From: Oryzicola mucosus
Lineage (GTDB): Bacteria; Pseudomonadota; Alphaproteobacteria; Rhizobiales; Rhizobiaceae
Reading direction: 5' to 3'
Assembly: GCF_014534685.1 (NCBI RefSeq)
Contig: NZ_JACVVX010000001.1
Span: 1,290,451-1,354,450, forward strand
DNA: 64,000 nucleotides
The translations under genes were made by a program, and so were the position numbers. The notes under the pieces are model-generated. The model ran no database searches, had not been told where the DNA came from, and saw nothing but the letters and a program-made list of their open reading frames with translations. Shown here piece by piece: positions 7,191 to 17,942 of this stretch. Position 1 is the stretch's first letter, and every line of letters begins with the position of its first letter.

Positions 7191-8458
7191 GCCGTGGCTC
7201 CCGGTATCTGGGCGGCGATACGATCGAGGAAGGCCGAGGTCTTCGAACTGCATTTGCGCTCGACCAGGGGTGCGATCTCGACCGGGTCGTGGTCGGAAAA
7301 GTCCTCGACGACGCCGTAAAGCGTGTTGCGCTGGATCGGGATGCGGCCGGCTGCGCGGATGATGCGCACCATTTCGGCGGCGGTGATTTCCTGACCGTGC
7401 GAGGCGCCGGCGGCGCGCGAGATGCTTTCGTTCATCAGCGTGCCGCCGAGATCGTTGGCGCCGCAAGACAGCATGGTCTGCGCCATTTCCGGCCCGAGCT
7501 TCACCCAGGAGACCTGGATGTTGTCGATGTGGCCGGCCAGCATGAGCCGCGCCACAGCATGCATTTTCAGGTTTTCCTGCTCGGTCGGGCCAGGTCGCGC
7601 CTGTTTGTGATCGCGGTAAAGCCGCGTCTCGTCATGGATGAAACCGAGCGGCACGAACTCGGTGAACCCGCCGGTGTCTTTCTGGATGGAACGGATGCGG
7701 TCGATATGGGCTGCCCAATGCGCGGGGCCGTCGATATGGCCGTACATGATGGTCGCGGTGGTGCGGATGCCGACCTCGTGCGCTGCGCGGATGATCTTTT
7801 CCCACTCGTCGGCAGACAGCTTGTTGCGGGTCAGTTGCAGGCGGATTTCAGTGTCGAGGATTTCGGCCGCCGTCCCCGGCATGGAGCCGAGCCCGCATGC
7901 CTTGAGGTCGCGCAGATAGTCATGCAGGGGCAGGCGGCTTTTCTTGACGCCGTACCAGATCTCGAAGGGCGAGAAGGCATGGATGTGGATATCCGGCAGT
8001 TGCGCCTTCACCGCCAGGATCAGGTTGCGATAGTGCTCGGCTGGAATGTCGGGGTGGAGGCCACCCTGGATGCAGACCTCCGTGCCGCCCCGGTTCCAGG
8101 CCTCCACGGCACGGCTGGCGACCTGGTCGAGGCTCAGAAGCTCCGCGCTTGCGGCATCCTTGCGGACGCCGAAATTGCAGAACTGGCAGGCCATGTAGCA
8201 GACATTGGTGAAGTTGATGTTGCGCACGGTGACGAAGGTCACGCGGTCGCCGACGCGCTTGCGCCGCACCGCATCCGCCGTCCGCAGCACGGCGGTCAGG
8301 TCGGCGCCTTGCGTCTCGAAGAGTTTCTGGCCGTCCTCGCGGCTGACCTCGATGCCGGCAAGGGCGTTGTCGAGGATGCGGCGGATCGAGGGGCTTGCCG
8401 CCTCGAGAGCGCGGGGCAGGGCGTCTGCTTCGTGGAAGGCGGGAAAAATGGCGTTCAT
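7187..8458 (-). CDS. cofH: CofH radical-SAM subunit of Fo synthase
   Basis: CofH is 5-amino-6-(D-ribitylamino)uracil-L-tyrosine 4-hydroxyphenyl transferase, which supplies the intermediate that CofG closes into Fo. The 423-residue protein has the radical-SAM cluster motif C87-x3-C91-x2-C94 in CYMACQFC, a TIM barrel with EVCIQGGLHPD, and the C-terminal GANDLGGTLMNESISRAAG typical of CofH and MqnC-like enzymes. It starts nine bases after cofG and overlaps cofD. Split cofG and cofH, rather than the fused FbiC of actinobacteria, are seen here. Confidence 0.93.
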   Translation of the reverse strand: MNAIFPAFHEADALPRALEAASPSIRRILDNALAGIEVSREDGQKLFETQGADLTAVLRTADAVRRKRVGDRVTFVTVRNINFTNVCYMACQFCNFGVRKDAASAELLSLDQVASRAVEAWNRGGTEVCIQGGLHPDIPAEHYRNLILAVKAQLPDIHIHAFSPFEIWYGVKKSRLPLHDYLRDLKACGLGSMPGTAAEILDTEIRLQLTRNKLSADEWEKIIRAAHEVGIRTTATIMYGHIDGPAHWAAHIDRIRSIQKDTGGFTEFVPLGFIHDETRLYRDHKQARPGPTEQENLKMHAVARLMLAGHIDNIQVSWVKLGPEMAQTMLSCGANDLGGTLMNESISRAAGASHGQEITAAEMVRIIRAAGRIPIQRNTLYGVVEDFSDHDPVEIAPLVERKCSSKTSAFLDRIAAQIPGATA

Positions 8459-8467
8459 GGCCGATCC

Positions 8468-9598
8468 TCAACTGACGAACTGTTCGCGGGCGAGGCCGTC
8501 GCTGCCGGCGAGCCGCGAAAGAGCGATGTTCATGTCGCCCGGCAGCGATGCGAGATAGGCCGGATAGACCGTCAGCCGCTCGACCAGCCGATAGCCGGTG
8601 GCCGCCGTGCGGCGCGACAGCTCGCCGAGCGCGGGCCAGGCGCGTTCTGGATTGATGTGGTCGGCGGTCAGCGGCGAAATCCCGCCCCAGTCGTTGATGC
8701 CCGAGCCGATATAGTCCTCGAAGGCTTCTTCCAGATTGGGCGGCGCCTGCAGGCTGATCGACGGGTCGAGGATGAGCCGGGCGACCGCCAGCGTGCGCAG
8801 CATGTCGTCGCGCGTCGGCTCGATCCATTCGGCCATGGCGGTGCCGGGCTTGGCGCGGAAGTTCTGCACGATCACCTCCTGCACATTGCCGTGGCTGAGA
8901 TGGATGTCGTTGATGGCGTAGAGGCTGTCGATGCGCTCTTCCCAGCTTTCGCCGATGCCGATCAGGATACCGGTGGTGAACGGTACGCCCAGCCTTCCCG
9001 CCGCCTCGATGGTACGCAGGCGCAGGATCGGCGCCTTGTCGGGACAGGCATGGTGCGGCATGCCGGGCTTCATCAGCCGTTTGCTGGCGTTCTCCAGCAT
9101 CATGCCCATCGAGCCGGACACCTCGCGCAGGCGGGCGACTTCTGCCTCCATCAGCGTGCCGGCATTGACATGCGGGATCAGCGAGGTGTGTTCCAGAACC
9201 AGCCGGCAGGCGTCGATGAGATAGTCGACGGTGGTCTCGTAGCCGAGCTTCGCCAGGATTTCGCGCGCCTCGGGATAGCGCCGCTCGGGGCGCTCTCCTA
9301 GCGAAAACAACGCTTCCTTGCAGCCGAGCTGTTCGCCGCGGCGGGCGATGTCGAGCACCTCGTCCGGCGTCAGATAGTTTGCGCCCGGTTCGCCCGGCGC
9401 CTTGACGAAGGTGCAATAGCCGCAGGTGTTGCGGCACATGGTGGTCAGCGGGATGAAAACCTTTCGCGAGTAGCTGATCGCCTGGCCCCAATGGCGGTCG
9501 CGGCGTTCGGCGGCGCGAGCGCGGAGCGCGTGGAGAGCTTCGCCTGTCGCGGAACCGGCGGCAAGCGCGTCGTCGCGTGTAAACGGGTTCGGGATCAT
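8468..9598 (-). CDS. cofG: 7,8-didemethyl-8-hydroxy-5-deazariboflavin synthase subunit CofG
   Basis: CofG is the second radical-SAM enzyme of Fo synthesis and closes the deazaflavin ring. The 376-residue protein carries C55-x3-C59-x2-C62 in CRNTCGYC, followed by a conserved glycine-rich barrel including GILIGIGESWEERIDSL and GINDWGGISPLTADHINPE near the C-terminus. GGGAG lies eight bases before the ATG. It is the first gene of the F420 run; the promoter must lie in the repeat-rich spacer upstream, where no convincing -35/-10 pair is seen. Confidence 0.93.
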   Translation of the reverse strand: MIPNPFTRDDALAAGSATGEALHALRARAAERRDRHWGQAISYSRKVFIPLTTMCRNTCGYCTFVKAPGEPGANYLTPDEVLDIARRGEQLGCKEALFSLGERPERRYPEAREILAKLGYETTVDYLIDACRLVLEHTSLIPHVNAGTLMEAEVARLREVSGSMGMMLENASKRLMKPGMPHHACPDKAPILRLRTIEAAGRLGVPFTTGILIGIGESWEERIDSLYAINDIHLSHGNVQEVIVQNFRAKPGTAMAEWIEPTRDDMLRTLAVARLILDPSISLQAPPNLEEAFEDYIGSGINDWGGISPLTADHINPERAWPALGELSRRTAATGYRLVERLTVYPAYLASLPGDMNIALSRLAGSDGLAREQFVS

Positions 9599-10066
9599 GG
9601 CCTTGGCTCCCGTTGTCCGGTGGGTATCGTACCCCCACCCCTAACCCCTCCCCACAAGGGGGAGGGAGACCGGATCGGTCTCATGAACCCGCAAGCGGTT
9701 GAGATGGAACGGCCTAGTGGACGCCTCCCTCCCCCTTGTGGGGAGGGATAGAGGGTGGGGGCGATCTCGTATGCGGACGCGATGCCGCCGCGAGCGAACG
9801 GCCACGGGATTTGCTGCGCAGGAGAAGAGTCCGCGCCGCCAAAGCCATCTATGCTCAAGGGCCTGCCCATTGCCATCTCATTCACCCTCTGGCCGAGCCG
9901 TTGACCGACTTCTTCGCCATGCGTTTGTCTGGAGGAAAATTTTGACCATTTGATAAAAAAAGTCAACGGCCTTGTTGGCAAACCCGCCGACAGGCCGCGC
10001 AAAAGCCAAAGGCCCGGCGTCTTGCGACGACCGGGCCCCGGGAGCTTGCAGATGGAAGGCCTGGGC
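9599..10066. repeat. Spacer with large R1-like inverted repeat upstream of cofG
   Basis: Arms at 9631-9668 and 9725-9761 are near-complementary: CCCCTCCCCACAAGGGGGAG on the left and CTCCCTCCCCCTTGTGGGG on the right. They can form a long stem with a loop of about 56 bases. From 9762 to 10005 no gene or clear promoter is seen. Confidence 0.7.
10011..10037 (-). terminator. Hairpin terminator of the outer-membrane protein gene
   Basis: GGCCCGG (10011-10017) pairs with CCGGGCC (10031-10037), extended by CGTC/GACG with one bulge. On the minus strand a short TTTGG stretch follows. Confidence 0.55.
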
Positions 10067-10810
10067 CTACCAGAGTTCGTAACGCAGGCCGACGCGCACT
10101 TCGTGGGTGCTCAGGTCGCCGTTGGAACCCGTAACGCTTTCGCCAAAGGAGGTCGTGCCGTCGAACATGTCGCCGCCCTTGATGTGGCGGTATTTGTAGC
10201 CGAGATCGAGCTTCATGTTCTTGGTCACGTCGTAGGCGACGCCGGCCATGAGGGCGTAGGTGAAGCGCCAGTCCTTGTCGCCGGCGATGGTCTGCATCGA
10301 ACCATCCGGCAGGGTCGCGTTCAGATCCGAGAAGTTCATGTAGGTCGAGCCGAGACCCGCGCCGATATAGGGCGTGAAGCCGACATAGGTGCCGAGATCG
10401 ACATAGCCGTTGGCCATCAGGCTGATCGCCGTGAAATCGGCCGAGCCGGTAACATTGCCGGCCGTCCAGGGGTCGCTCGCGGAGAGCGTGCTGCGGAAGC
10501 CGTCGACGGTGGCGTCAGCGCGGAAATAGTCGGTGAAGCGGTAACCGACGCCGGCACCCAGGTTGAAGGTGTCGTCGAAGTTCGGCGCGCGGGTGTCGCC
10601 GGGAAAATCCACGCCGCCGGAGTTGACGTTGTAGCTGATCTTGTCGGCCTTATCGCCCCAGCTGTAGCCGATGTCGCCGCGCAGATACCAGCCGGAACCG
10701 ACTTCTACGGGCACCTCCTGCACGACCGGAATATAGTCGGCGGCCATTGCGGACATCGGGAAGAAAATGGTGGCGGCGAGCGCCAGTTTTATACGCGAGT
10801 GGATTTTCAT
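10067..10810 (-). CDS. Outer-membrane beta-barrel protein (Omp25/Omp31-like)
   Basis: A 247-residue small porin-like barrel of the kind found as Omp25/Omp31 in Brucella and relatives. Residues 1-23 are a signal peptide ending AMA. The mature part alternates hydrophobic and polar residues as expected for eight strands (GWYLRGDIGYSWG, FNLGAGVGYRFTDYFR, YIGAGLGSTYM) and ends VRVGLRYELW, a C-terminal aromatic signature for the BAM complex. It is a single-gene unit with its own hairpin downstream. A structural or surface role is likely; no transport substrate can be named. Confidence 0.82.
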   Translation of the reverse strand: MKIHSRIKLALAATIFFPMSAMAADYIPVVQEVPVEVGSGWYLRGDIGYSWGDKADKISYNVNSGGVDFPGDTRAPNFDDTFNLGAGVGYRFTDYFRADATVDGFRSTLSASDPWTAGNVTGSADFTAISLMANGYVDLGTYVGFTPYIGAGLGSTYMNFSDLNATLPDGSMQTIAGDKDWRFTYALMAGVAYDVTKNMKLDLGYKYRHIKGGDMFDGTTSFGESVTGSNGDLSTHEVRVGLRYELW

Positions 10811-11020
10811 GGTTCAAGCTCCTGACGTGACCCTGGTTGTTGGCGGGGGTGACCGACATCCTTCGAGAGCTAATGTTAACCATAGAGGTTAAGTGATCGT
10901 TAAGGATAACAGGTGGTTACGATTTTTCCCGGTCGATCCGGGGCAAAGATTCAGCGAGTGTTTTCAATGCCGGAAAGTTAACGGTGCGGCGTTTGTGCCG
11001 GAATTGCTGGGCGCGAACGC

Positions 11021-11048
11021 AAAAAACCCGCCTTGCGAGGCGGGTTTT
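11021..11048 (-). terminator. Intrinsic terminator of glmM
   Basis: AACCCGCC-TTGCGA-GGCGGGTT with flanking A and T runs, 24 bases beyond the glmM stop. The symmetry would permit termination on both strands. Confidence 0.8.
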
Positions 11049-11071
11049 GCAATGGGTTCTCGTTAAGAAAT

Positions 11072-12424
11072 TCAGGCGGCGGAGCGGCTTTCGGCGATGA
11101 CGCCGACGATGTCGTTGACCACGTCTTCGACCAATTGCCTGTCGTCGCCCTCGGCCATGACGCGAATCAGCGGCTCGGTGCCGGAGGGGCGGATGACGAG
11201 ACGGCCGGATGCGCCGAGGCGGTTCTTGGCGTCCTCGATGGCCGCTTTCACCGGCGCTTCCTCCAACGGCTTGCCGCCATGGAAGCGCACATTCTTGAGA
11301 AGCTGCGGCACCGGCTCGAACTTGCGTGTGAGTTCGCTGACCGGACGGTTCTGCTGCTTGATGCAGGCCAGCACCTGGAGGGCGGAGACAAGGCCGTCTC
11401 CGGTGGTCGAAAAATCCGACAGGACGATATGGCCGGACTGCTCGCCGCCAATGTTCAGCCCGTTGGCGCGCATATGCTCGACGACGTAGCGGTCGCCGAC
11501 CTTGGTACGGTGCAGGTCGAGCTTGATGCCGTTGAGGTAACGCTCCAGGCCAAGGTTGGACATAATGGTCGCCACCACGCCGCCGCCGACAAGCCGCCCG
11601 GCCGAATGCCAGGATTCGGCGACCAGCGCCATGATCTGGTCGCCATCGACGATGGTGCCGTTCTCGTCCACGATCACCACACGGTCGGCGTCGCCGTCGA
11701 GGGCGATGCCGATATCGGCGCGCACCTCGTGCACCTTCTTCTGCAGGCCGGCGGGATGGGTGGAGCCGCAGTCCTGGTTGATGTTGAAGCCGTTGGGTTC
11801 GACATTGATCGCGATGACCTCGGCGCCAAGCTCCCACAGCACGGCAGGCGCCACCTTGTAGGCCGCGCCATTGGCACAGTCGACGACGATACGCAGCCCA
11901 TCCAGCGACATCGGCTGGGGCAGGGTGCGCTTGGCAAATTCGATGTAGCGGTCATGCACCCCGTCGACGCGCTTGGCCCGGCCGATACCATCGGAATCGG
12001 CGAGCGCGCTGTCGATGTTTTCTTCCAGCATCGCCTCAATGCGGTTTTCGATGTCGTCGGAGAGCTTGTAGCCGTCGGGGCCGAACAGCTTGATGCCGTT
12101 GTCGTAATAGGGATTGTGCGAGGCCGAGATCATGACGCCCATATCGGCGCGCAGCGAATGCACCAGCATCGCCACCGCGGGCGTCGGGATCGGGCCGAGC
12201 AGGAACACGTCCATGCCGGCCGCGCAGAGGCCGGAAACCAGCGCGTTCTCGATCATGTAGCCGCTGAGGCGGGTGTCCTTGCCGACCACGACGCGATGGC
12301 GGTGGCTGCCCCGCTGGAACGACAGGCCGGCGGCCATGCCGACCTTCATCGCAATCTCTGCGGTCATCGGAAATCTGTTGGCCCGCCCCCGGATTCCATC
12401 CGTGCCGAAATACCGTCCCGCCAT
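11072..12424 (-). CDS. glmM: Phosphoglucosamine mutase
   Basis: GlmM converts glucosamine-6-phosphate to glucosamine-1-phosphate for peptidoglycan and lipopolysaccharide synthesis. The 450-residue protein has the phosphorylated Ser102 in MISASHNP, the metal loop DGDADR near 243-248, GEQSGH and the C-terminal phosphate-binding [11 protein letters not shown], in the order expected for the alpha-D-phosphohexomutase family. It follows ftsH on the same strand, a conserved order in Rhizobiales, but a terminator and about 400 bases separate them, so it probably has its own promoter. Confidence 0.95.
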   Translation of the reverse strand: MAGRYFGTDGIRGRANRFPMTAEIAMKVGMAAGLSFQRGSHRHRVVVGKDTRLSGYMIENALVSGLCAAGMDVFLLGPIPTPAVAMLVHSLRADMGVMISASHNPYYDNGIKLFGPDGYKLSDDIENRIEAMLEENIDSALADSDGIGRAKRVDGVHDRYIEFAKRTLPQPMSLDGLRIVVDCANGAAYKVAPAVLWELGAEVIAINVEPNGFNINQDCGSTHPAGLQKKVHEVRADIGIALDGDADRVVIVDENGTIVDGDQIMALVAESWHSAGRLVGGGVVATIMSNLGLERYLNGIKLDLHRTKVGDRYVVEHMRANGLNIGGEQSGHIVLSDFSTTGDGLVSALQVLACIKQQNRPVSELTRKFEPVPQLLKNVRFHGGKPLEEAPVKAAIEDAKNRLGASGRLVIRPSGTEPLIRVMAEGDDRQLVEDVVNDIVGVIAESRSAA

Positions 12425-12620
12425 GAAAGCTCAACTCCCAGAAATATCGCCCGCGCGGCTTCTGCCATACCGGATGGCGCGCGCGGCATCACTTTTGGTG
12501 AGTTTATGACACAAACTCTTAGAAAAGTGTTGGGGGAATATGTCGGAGGCAGGTCGGCCGATGGGAGGGAGAAGGCAGACTGTCGCTGTCCAGATGACGG
12601 TGGCGTTGGCGGATCAAAAG

Positions 12621-12653
12621 AAAACCCCGCGACGCGTTGGCGTCACGGGGTTT
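12621..12653 (-). terminator. Intrinsic terminator of ftsH
   Basis: AAACCCCG ... CGGGGTTT with an inner GACGC/GCGTC stem. On the minus strand the hairpin is followed by TTTTCTTTT. Confidence 0.7.
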
Positions 12654-12672
12654 ACGAATTCGGACCGCCTCC

Positions 12673-12728
12673 CGGCCCTCCGCCAGGGCTCCGGGCGTTC
12701 GTCGCTCGACAAGCCAAATCGTTGTCGA
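12673..12728. repeat. R2 dispersed repeat, copy B
   Basis: Shares CGGCCCTCCGC, GGGCTC-GGGCGTTC and AAATCGTTGTCGA with copy A at 2277-2332, with scattered substitutions. Confidence 0.65.
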
Positions 12729-12828
12729 GCGTTTCCCTGCGGGGGCCCGACGCCTGCGGCAACTCCCCAACGTTCGAAACCTCTCACCGTGCCACTGGCA
12801 CGGTGAATCCGCAAAGCGAACCGGTTTC

Positions 12829-14766
<1,938 letters not shown>

Positions 14767-14872
14767 CTATTGTCCCGTCGGCACCCACTGGGCGCGATGA
14801 TGATACTGTAACTTGCCCCTAACATAGGCATGCCACCAGCCATTGCCAAGCACATCTCACTTGCGGCTTTCG

Positions 14873-16240
14873 TTAAGCTTTACAAGCAATGTGGTCGGCG
14901 CAAGGCGGCTGAGGCAGGGCGGCTGCGCCGAGCAGTTCGGCTGCTGCGCTTGCGGCCTCCAGATCGAAGCCGGGCAGGAAGCGCAACCAGGGTGCCAGCA
15001 CCGGCTGGAAGAGGCTGTTTTCTGGCGAGCCCAAACCGGCATCCGGCACGCGCTTATCGCTTCGCCATAATGCCGGCTGGGCGGAAAGCGCGGCTCTGGC
15101 AAGGCTTTCCGGCACGCCGTTTTCGACTTTCATGACGCCGCCGGCTTCCGCATTGCCGATAGCGGCGATGGTAAGGTCTTCGAGGTCGACGTTTCCGGCA
15201 AGGCGATAGCGCCCGTCCCAGATCATGGCTTTTGCCGGCTGCGGTTGCGGCAGGTTGCGGGTTTCGCGATACAGGAAGATGCCCGAGGCGCGGCGGTCGA
15301 TCACCGAGCGCGACATTGTGGCGCGGAATGGTTTTCGGCTGTCGGCTGTCTTCATCGCACCAAGCAGGGCCGCCACCCGGGGCTGGTCCACAAGCCTTGG
15401 CGTGCCGCCGATGCAGGCCAGCAGAATGCGCACCAGATGGGTCGCCGCCTCGGGAGACGCGTCAAGCAGCTTGGGATCCAGCCGGATCAGCCCCGGTGAC
15501 GGTCGGTCGGCATAAGCCCTGAGAAGCATAGCTGCCTCATGCCCGAGTTCCATCCGGCGGGCGGCGACGACGGCTGATGAGGCAAGTGCTGCGGCGAAGC
15601 ACATATCGTCCGTGTCGTTGAGCGCAGCACGAATGCGCGGGCGCTCGTAGCGCTGGTTGATATTCGACGGATCGTCGATCCAGTCCTGGCCGCGGGCAGC
15701 GAGATAGTCGCGCAGTTCCGCTCGTCGAACGCCGAGAAGTGGGCGCAGCAGCCAGCAGTCGCCATCGAGCAGCGTCAGGCGCGCCATGCCGGCAATGCCG
15801 AGACCATCGCCGCGCGCCTGGCGCATCAGGACAGTTTCTGCCTGGTCGTCGGCGGTATGGCCGGTGACGACGATAGCGGCGCCATAGCGTCGCGCGGCTT
15901 CGGTGAGCAGGCGGTAGCGCGCATCGCGACTGGCGGCGGCGAGCCCCGTTGCGGGCTTTTCACCGGACCAGCTTCGAACGTCATGGTCGATGCCGTGTGC
16001 GCGGCAGAGCTGGGCGACGGCTTCCGCTTCCCGCGCCGATTCAGTGCGCAGGCCGTGGTCGACGGTAACTGCGACCAATTTGCAGTGCGGCGCATGCCGC
16101 TTGATGTGGTCGTTGAGGAGAAACAGCAGGGCGGTCGAATCGCTGCCGCCCGAAACGGCGGAGATGATGGCCGAAGACGAGCCCAGGTCGATGTCGGCGA
16201 AGACGTTCCGGAATGCTGTGCCGGGATGGTCGCTCAGCAA
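14873..16240 (-). CDS. tilS: tRNA(Ile)-lysidine synthase
   Basis: TilS attaches lysine to C34 of tRNA-Ile(CAU), changing both codon reading and charging. The 455-residue protein has the PP-loop SGGSDS at 30-35, VTVDHGLR, and GHTADDQAETVLMRQARGDG, all diagnostic. The start is TTG at 16240, overlapping the cpoB stop as TTGCTGA, so translational coupling is likely; the upstream ribosome site is weak. Its place between cpoB and ftsH is the usual one in Rhizobiales. Confidence 0.93.
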   Translation of the reverse strand: MLSDHPGTAFRNVFADIDLGSSSAIISAVSGGSDSTALLFLLNDHIKRHAPHCKLVAVTVDHGLRTESAREAEAVAQLCRAHGIDHDVRSWSGEKPATGLAAASRDARYRLLTEAARRYGAAIVVTGHTADDQAETVLMRQARGDGLGIAGMARLTLLDGDCWLLRPLLGVRRAELRDYLAARGQDWIDDPSNINQRYERPRIRAALNDTDDMCFAAALASSAVVAARRMELGHEAAMLLRAYADRPSPGLIRLDPKLLDASPEAATHLVRILLACIGGTPRLVDQPRVAALLGAMKTADSRKPFRATMSRSVIDRRASGIFLYRETRNLPQPQPAKAMIWDGRYRLAGNVDLEDLTIAAIGNAEAGGVMKVENGVPESLARAALSAQPALWRSDKRVPDAGLGSPENSLFQPVLAPWLRFLPGFDLEAASAAAELLGAAALPQPPCADHIACKA

Positions 16241-17277
16241 GATGCCTGCGCCCGTTCCTGCTTCACGCGTTCCTTGAGGGCATCCGAGATGTTGGGATAG
16301 CGTTTGGTCACTTCGGAAAATGTCGCACAGGCGACGTCGCGCTGCTTCAGGCCAGCCAGCGACACGCCAAGCTTGAGCAGCATTTCAGGGGCCTTCTTGG
16401 ATTTCGGGTAGGCCTTGTTAGCTGTCAGGAAGGTCTCGGCGGCATCGCGGTATTTCTTTTGGCCGAGTTGCGCTTCACCCAGCCAGAAGCGGGCGTCGGC
16501 GGTCTGGGGATCGTTGGGAAAACGGTCGATATGGTCACGAAAACCCTGTTCGGCGGTGTTGTAGTCGCCCGACAGAACGAACTGATAGGCGTTGCGGTAG
16601 AGTTCGGCCGGATTGTTGGTCGAAGGCAGTGCCGCGACCTGGTTGTTGCCGGAAGGGGCGGGCGGTGCGGACTGCGCCTGAGCCGGTGGAGCCGAAGGCG
16701 GCGGCAGTTGCCGGCTTGCTCCGCTCTCGATGACATTGCCGTTCTTGTCGACCGTGATGGTGCCGAAGGTGCGCGGCGGTGCGCCGTTCGTGGCGGGAGC
16801 CGACTCTGTGCCGCCCGAACCGGCGATGATGTCTTGAACGCTGTTATCCGACCCGGAGGCGGCGGAGGTGCCGCCGCCTTCCGTAATTGCCTCACCCGAC
16901 TGGGAAGGGGTGCCCGCGACGGTTCTGTTCGAACCGCCGGAGGCATCGGATTTCTTTTCCAGTTCCTGGAAGCGGAACTCGTTGTCTTCCTGCATCTTCC
17001 GCATCTGCTCCTGCATTTGCAGGATCTGGAAGTTCAGTTCCTCGATGGTGCCGCTGAGCCTGCGGATCTGCTCTTCAAGCGCGGTCACGCGCGGATCGCC
17101 GGCCTGCGCCATCTGGAAGGTGCCGGTGTCGGCCGACCGGCCAGACGCACCGAAGACGCCCGGCAGACCCACGCTGGGCACCGGGTTGGTGGTTTCGAGG
17201 CCGCTGCGCGCGTGCGCGCCCGCCCCCGAAAGCAGTAGGAGGGCAAGTGTGCCACTCAGGATTGAACGAAAAATCAT
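16234..17277 (-). CDS. cpoB: Tol-Pal system protein CpoB (YbgF)
   Basis: CpoB is a periplasmic protein coordinating outer-membrane constriction by Tol-Pal with peptidoglycan synthesis. The 347-residue protein has a signal peptide ending AHA, an N-terminal coiled coil (ALEEQIRRLSGTIEELNFQI onwards, about 66-110), a long Gly/Ser/Pro-rich linker, and C-terminal TPR repeats starting AELYRNAYQFVLSGDY. GAGAGG lies just upstream of the ATG. It follows pal on the same strand after a hairpin. The linker is longer than in E. coli. Confidence 0.92.
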   Translation of the reverse strand: MIFRSILSGTLALLLLSGAGAHARSGLETTNPVPSVGLPGVFGASGRSADTGTFQMAQAGDPRVTALEEQIRRLSGTIEELNFQILQMQEQMRKMQEDNEFRFQELEKKSDASGGSNRTVAGTPSQSGEAITEGGGTSAASGSDNSVQDIIAGSGGTESAPATNGAPPRTFGTITVDKNGNVIESGASRQLPPPSAPPAQAQSAPPAPSGNNQVAALPSTNNPAELYRNAYQFVLSGDYNTAEQGFRDHIDRFPNDPQTADARFWLGEAQLGQKKYRDAAETFLTANKAYPKSKKAPEMLLKLGVSLAGLKQRDVACATFSEVTKRYPNISDALKERVKQERAQASC

Positions 17278-17379
17278 CAGCCTCTCGCCGTTGGGATGAA
17301 GACGGGTGCGCGAATACGCTCTCGGCTTTTATCAGGCGGTGAGACTTCGGCCAAATTTTGTTTGGCCTTGCAGGATAAG

Positions 17380-17402
17380 AAAAAGGCGGACCGAAGCCCG
17401 CC
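17380..17402 (-). terminator. Hairpin downstream of pal
   Basis: On the minus strand GGCGG-GCTTCGGT-CCGCC is followed by TTTTTC. It lies between pal and cpoB and could attenuate rather than fully separate them. Confidence 0.65.
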
Positions 17403-17429
17403 TCTTTCGAGATCGACCAATGCGGCAGA

Positions 17430-17942
17430 TCAGCTGCCGGCGCCGCCCAGCGTGGTGACGGCGCGGCGGTTCTGCGACCAGCAGGAAATGTCGTCGCAGA
17501 CTGCGACCGGACGTTCCTTGCCGTAGGAAATCGTCTTGATGCGGTTGGCGGCGACGCCGCGTCCGGCGAGATAGTCGCGGGTGGCGGCGGCGCGACGCGC
17601 ACCGAGCGCCAGGTTGTATTCGCGGGTGCCGCGTTCGTCGGCATGGCCTTCGACCACGATGGCGTACTGGCGGTACTGGTTGAGCCACTGCGCCTGGCGG
17701 GCGAGGGTGGCCTGGGCGTCGGCGCGGATCGAGGACGAATCGGTGTCGAAGAAGATGCGGTCGCCGACGTTGACGGTGAAGTCCTGGGCGGAGCCCGGAG
17801 TCGCCACGCCGCCGGCACCACCGCCGAGGCCGAGATCAGAGGCGCTGTTGGGTGTCTTCTTGGAAGCGCAACCGGTAAGTGCCAGGCCGACGACAAGCGC
17901 GACGACAAAAGGATTGGTTGTCAGTGCTGCGATACGGCGCAT
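17430..17942 (-). CDS. pal: Peptidoglycan-associated lipoprotein Pal
   Basis: Pal anchors the outer membrane to peptidoglycan and interacts with TolB. The 170-residue form has a lipobox LTGC with acylated Cys25, then a Gly-rich spacer and an OmpA-like peptidoglycan-binding domain with VNVGDRIFFDTDSSSIR, VEGHADERGTREYNLALGARRA and the terminal ISYGKERP. The ATG at 17942 has GGAGAGG before it; an in-frame GTG farther upstream would place extra residues ahead of the signal and is rejected. tolQRAB are not in the window. Confidence 0.95.
   Translation of the reverse strand: MRRIAALTTNPFVVALVVGLALTGCASKKTPNSASDLGLGGGAGGVATPGSAQDFTVNVGDRIFFDTDSSSIRADAQATLARQAQWLNQYRQYAIVVEGHADERGTREYNLALGARRAAATRDYLAGRGVAANRIKTISYGKERPVAVCDDISCWSQNRRAVTTLGGAGS

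Larger units (their letters stand above)
12425..12828. other. Spacer between ftsH and glmM
   Basis: It holds the ftsH terminator, an R2 repeat copy and a short palindrome CACCGTGCCACTGGCACGGTG near 12787-12807. From 12425 to 12620, next to the glmM start, no further structure is recognised. Confidence 0.5.

Noticed and set aside
6842..9301. 819-codon open frame on the plus strand
   Set aside because: It lies antisense to cofD, cofH and cofG, has the Arg/Ala/Asp-rich composition of a GC-rich shadow frame and no family motifs.
7920..9638. 572-codon open frame on the minus strand over cofG and cofH
   Set aside because: It is out of frame with the radical-SAM genes, Arg-rich and without domains; the CxxxCxxC motifs are in the other frame.
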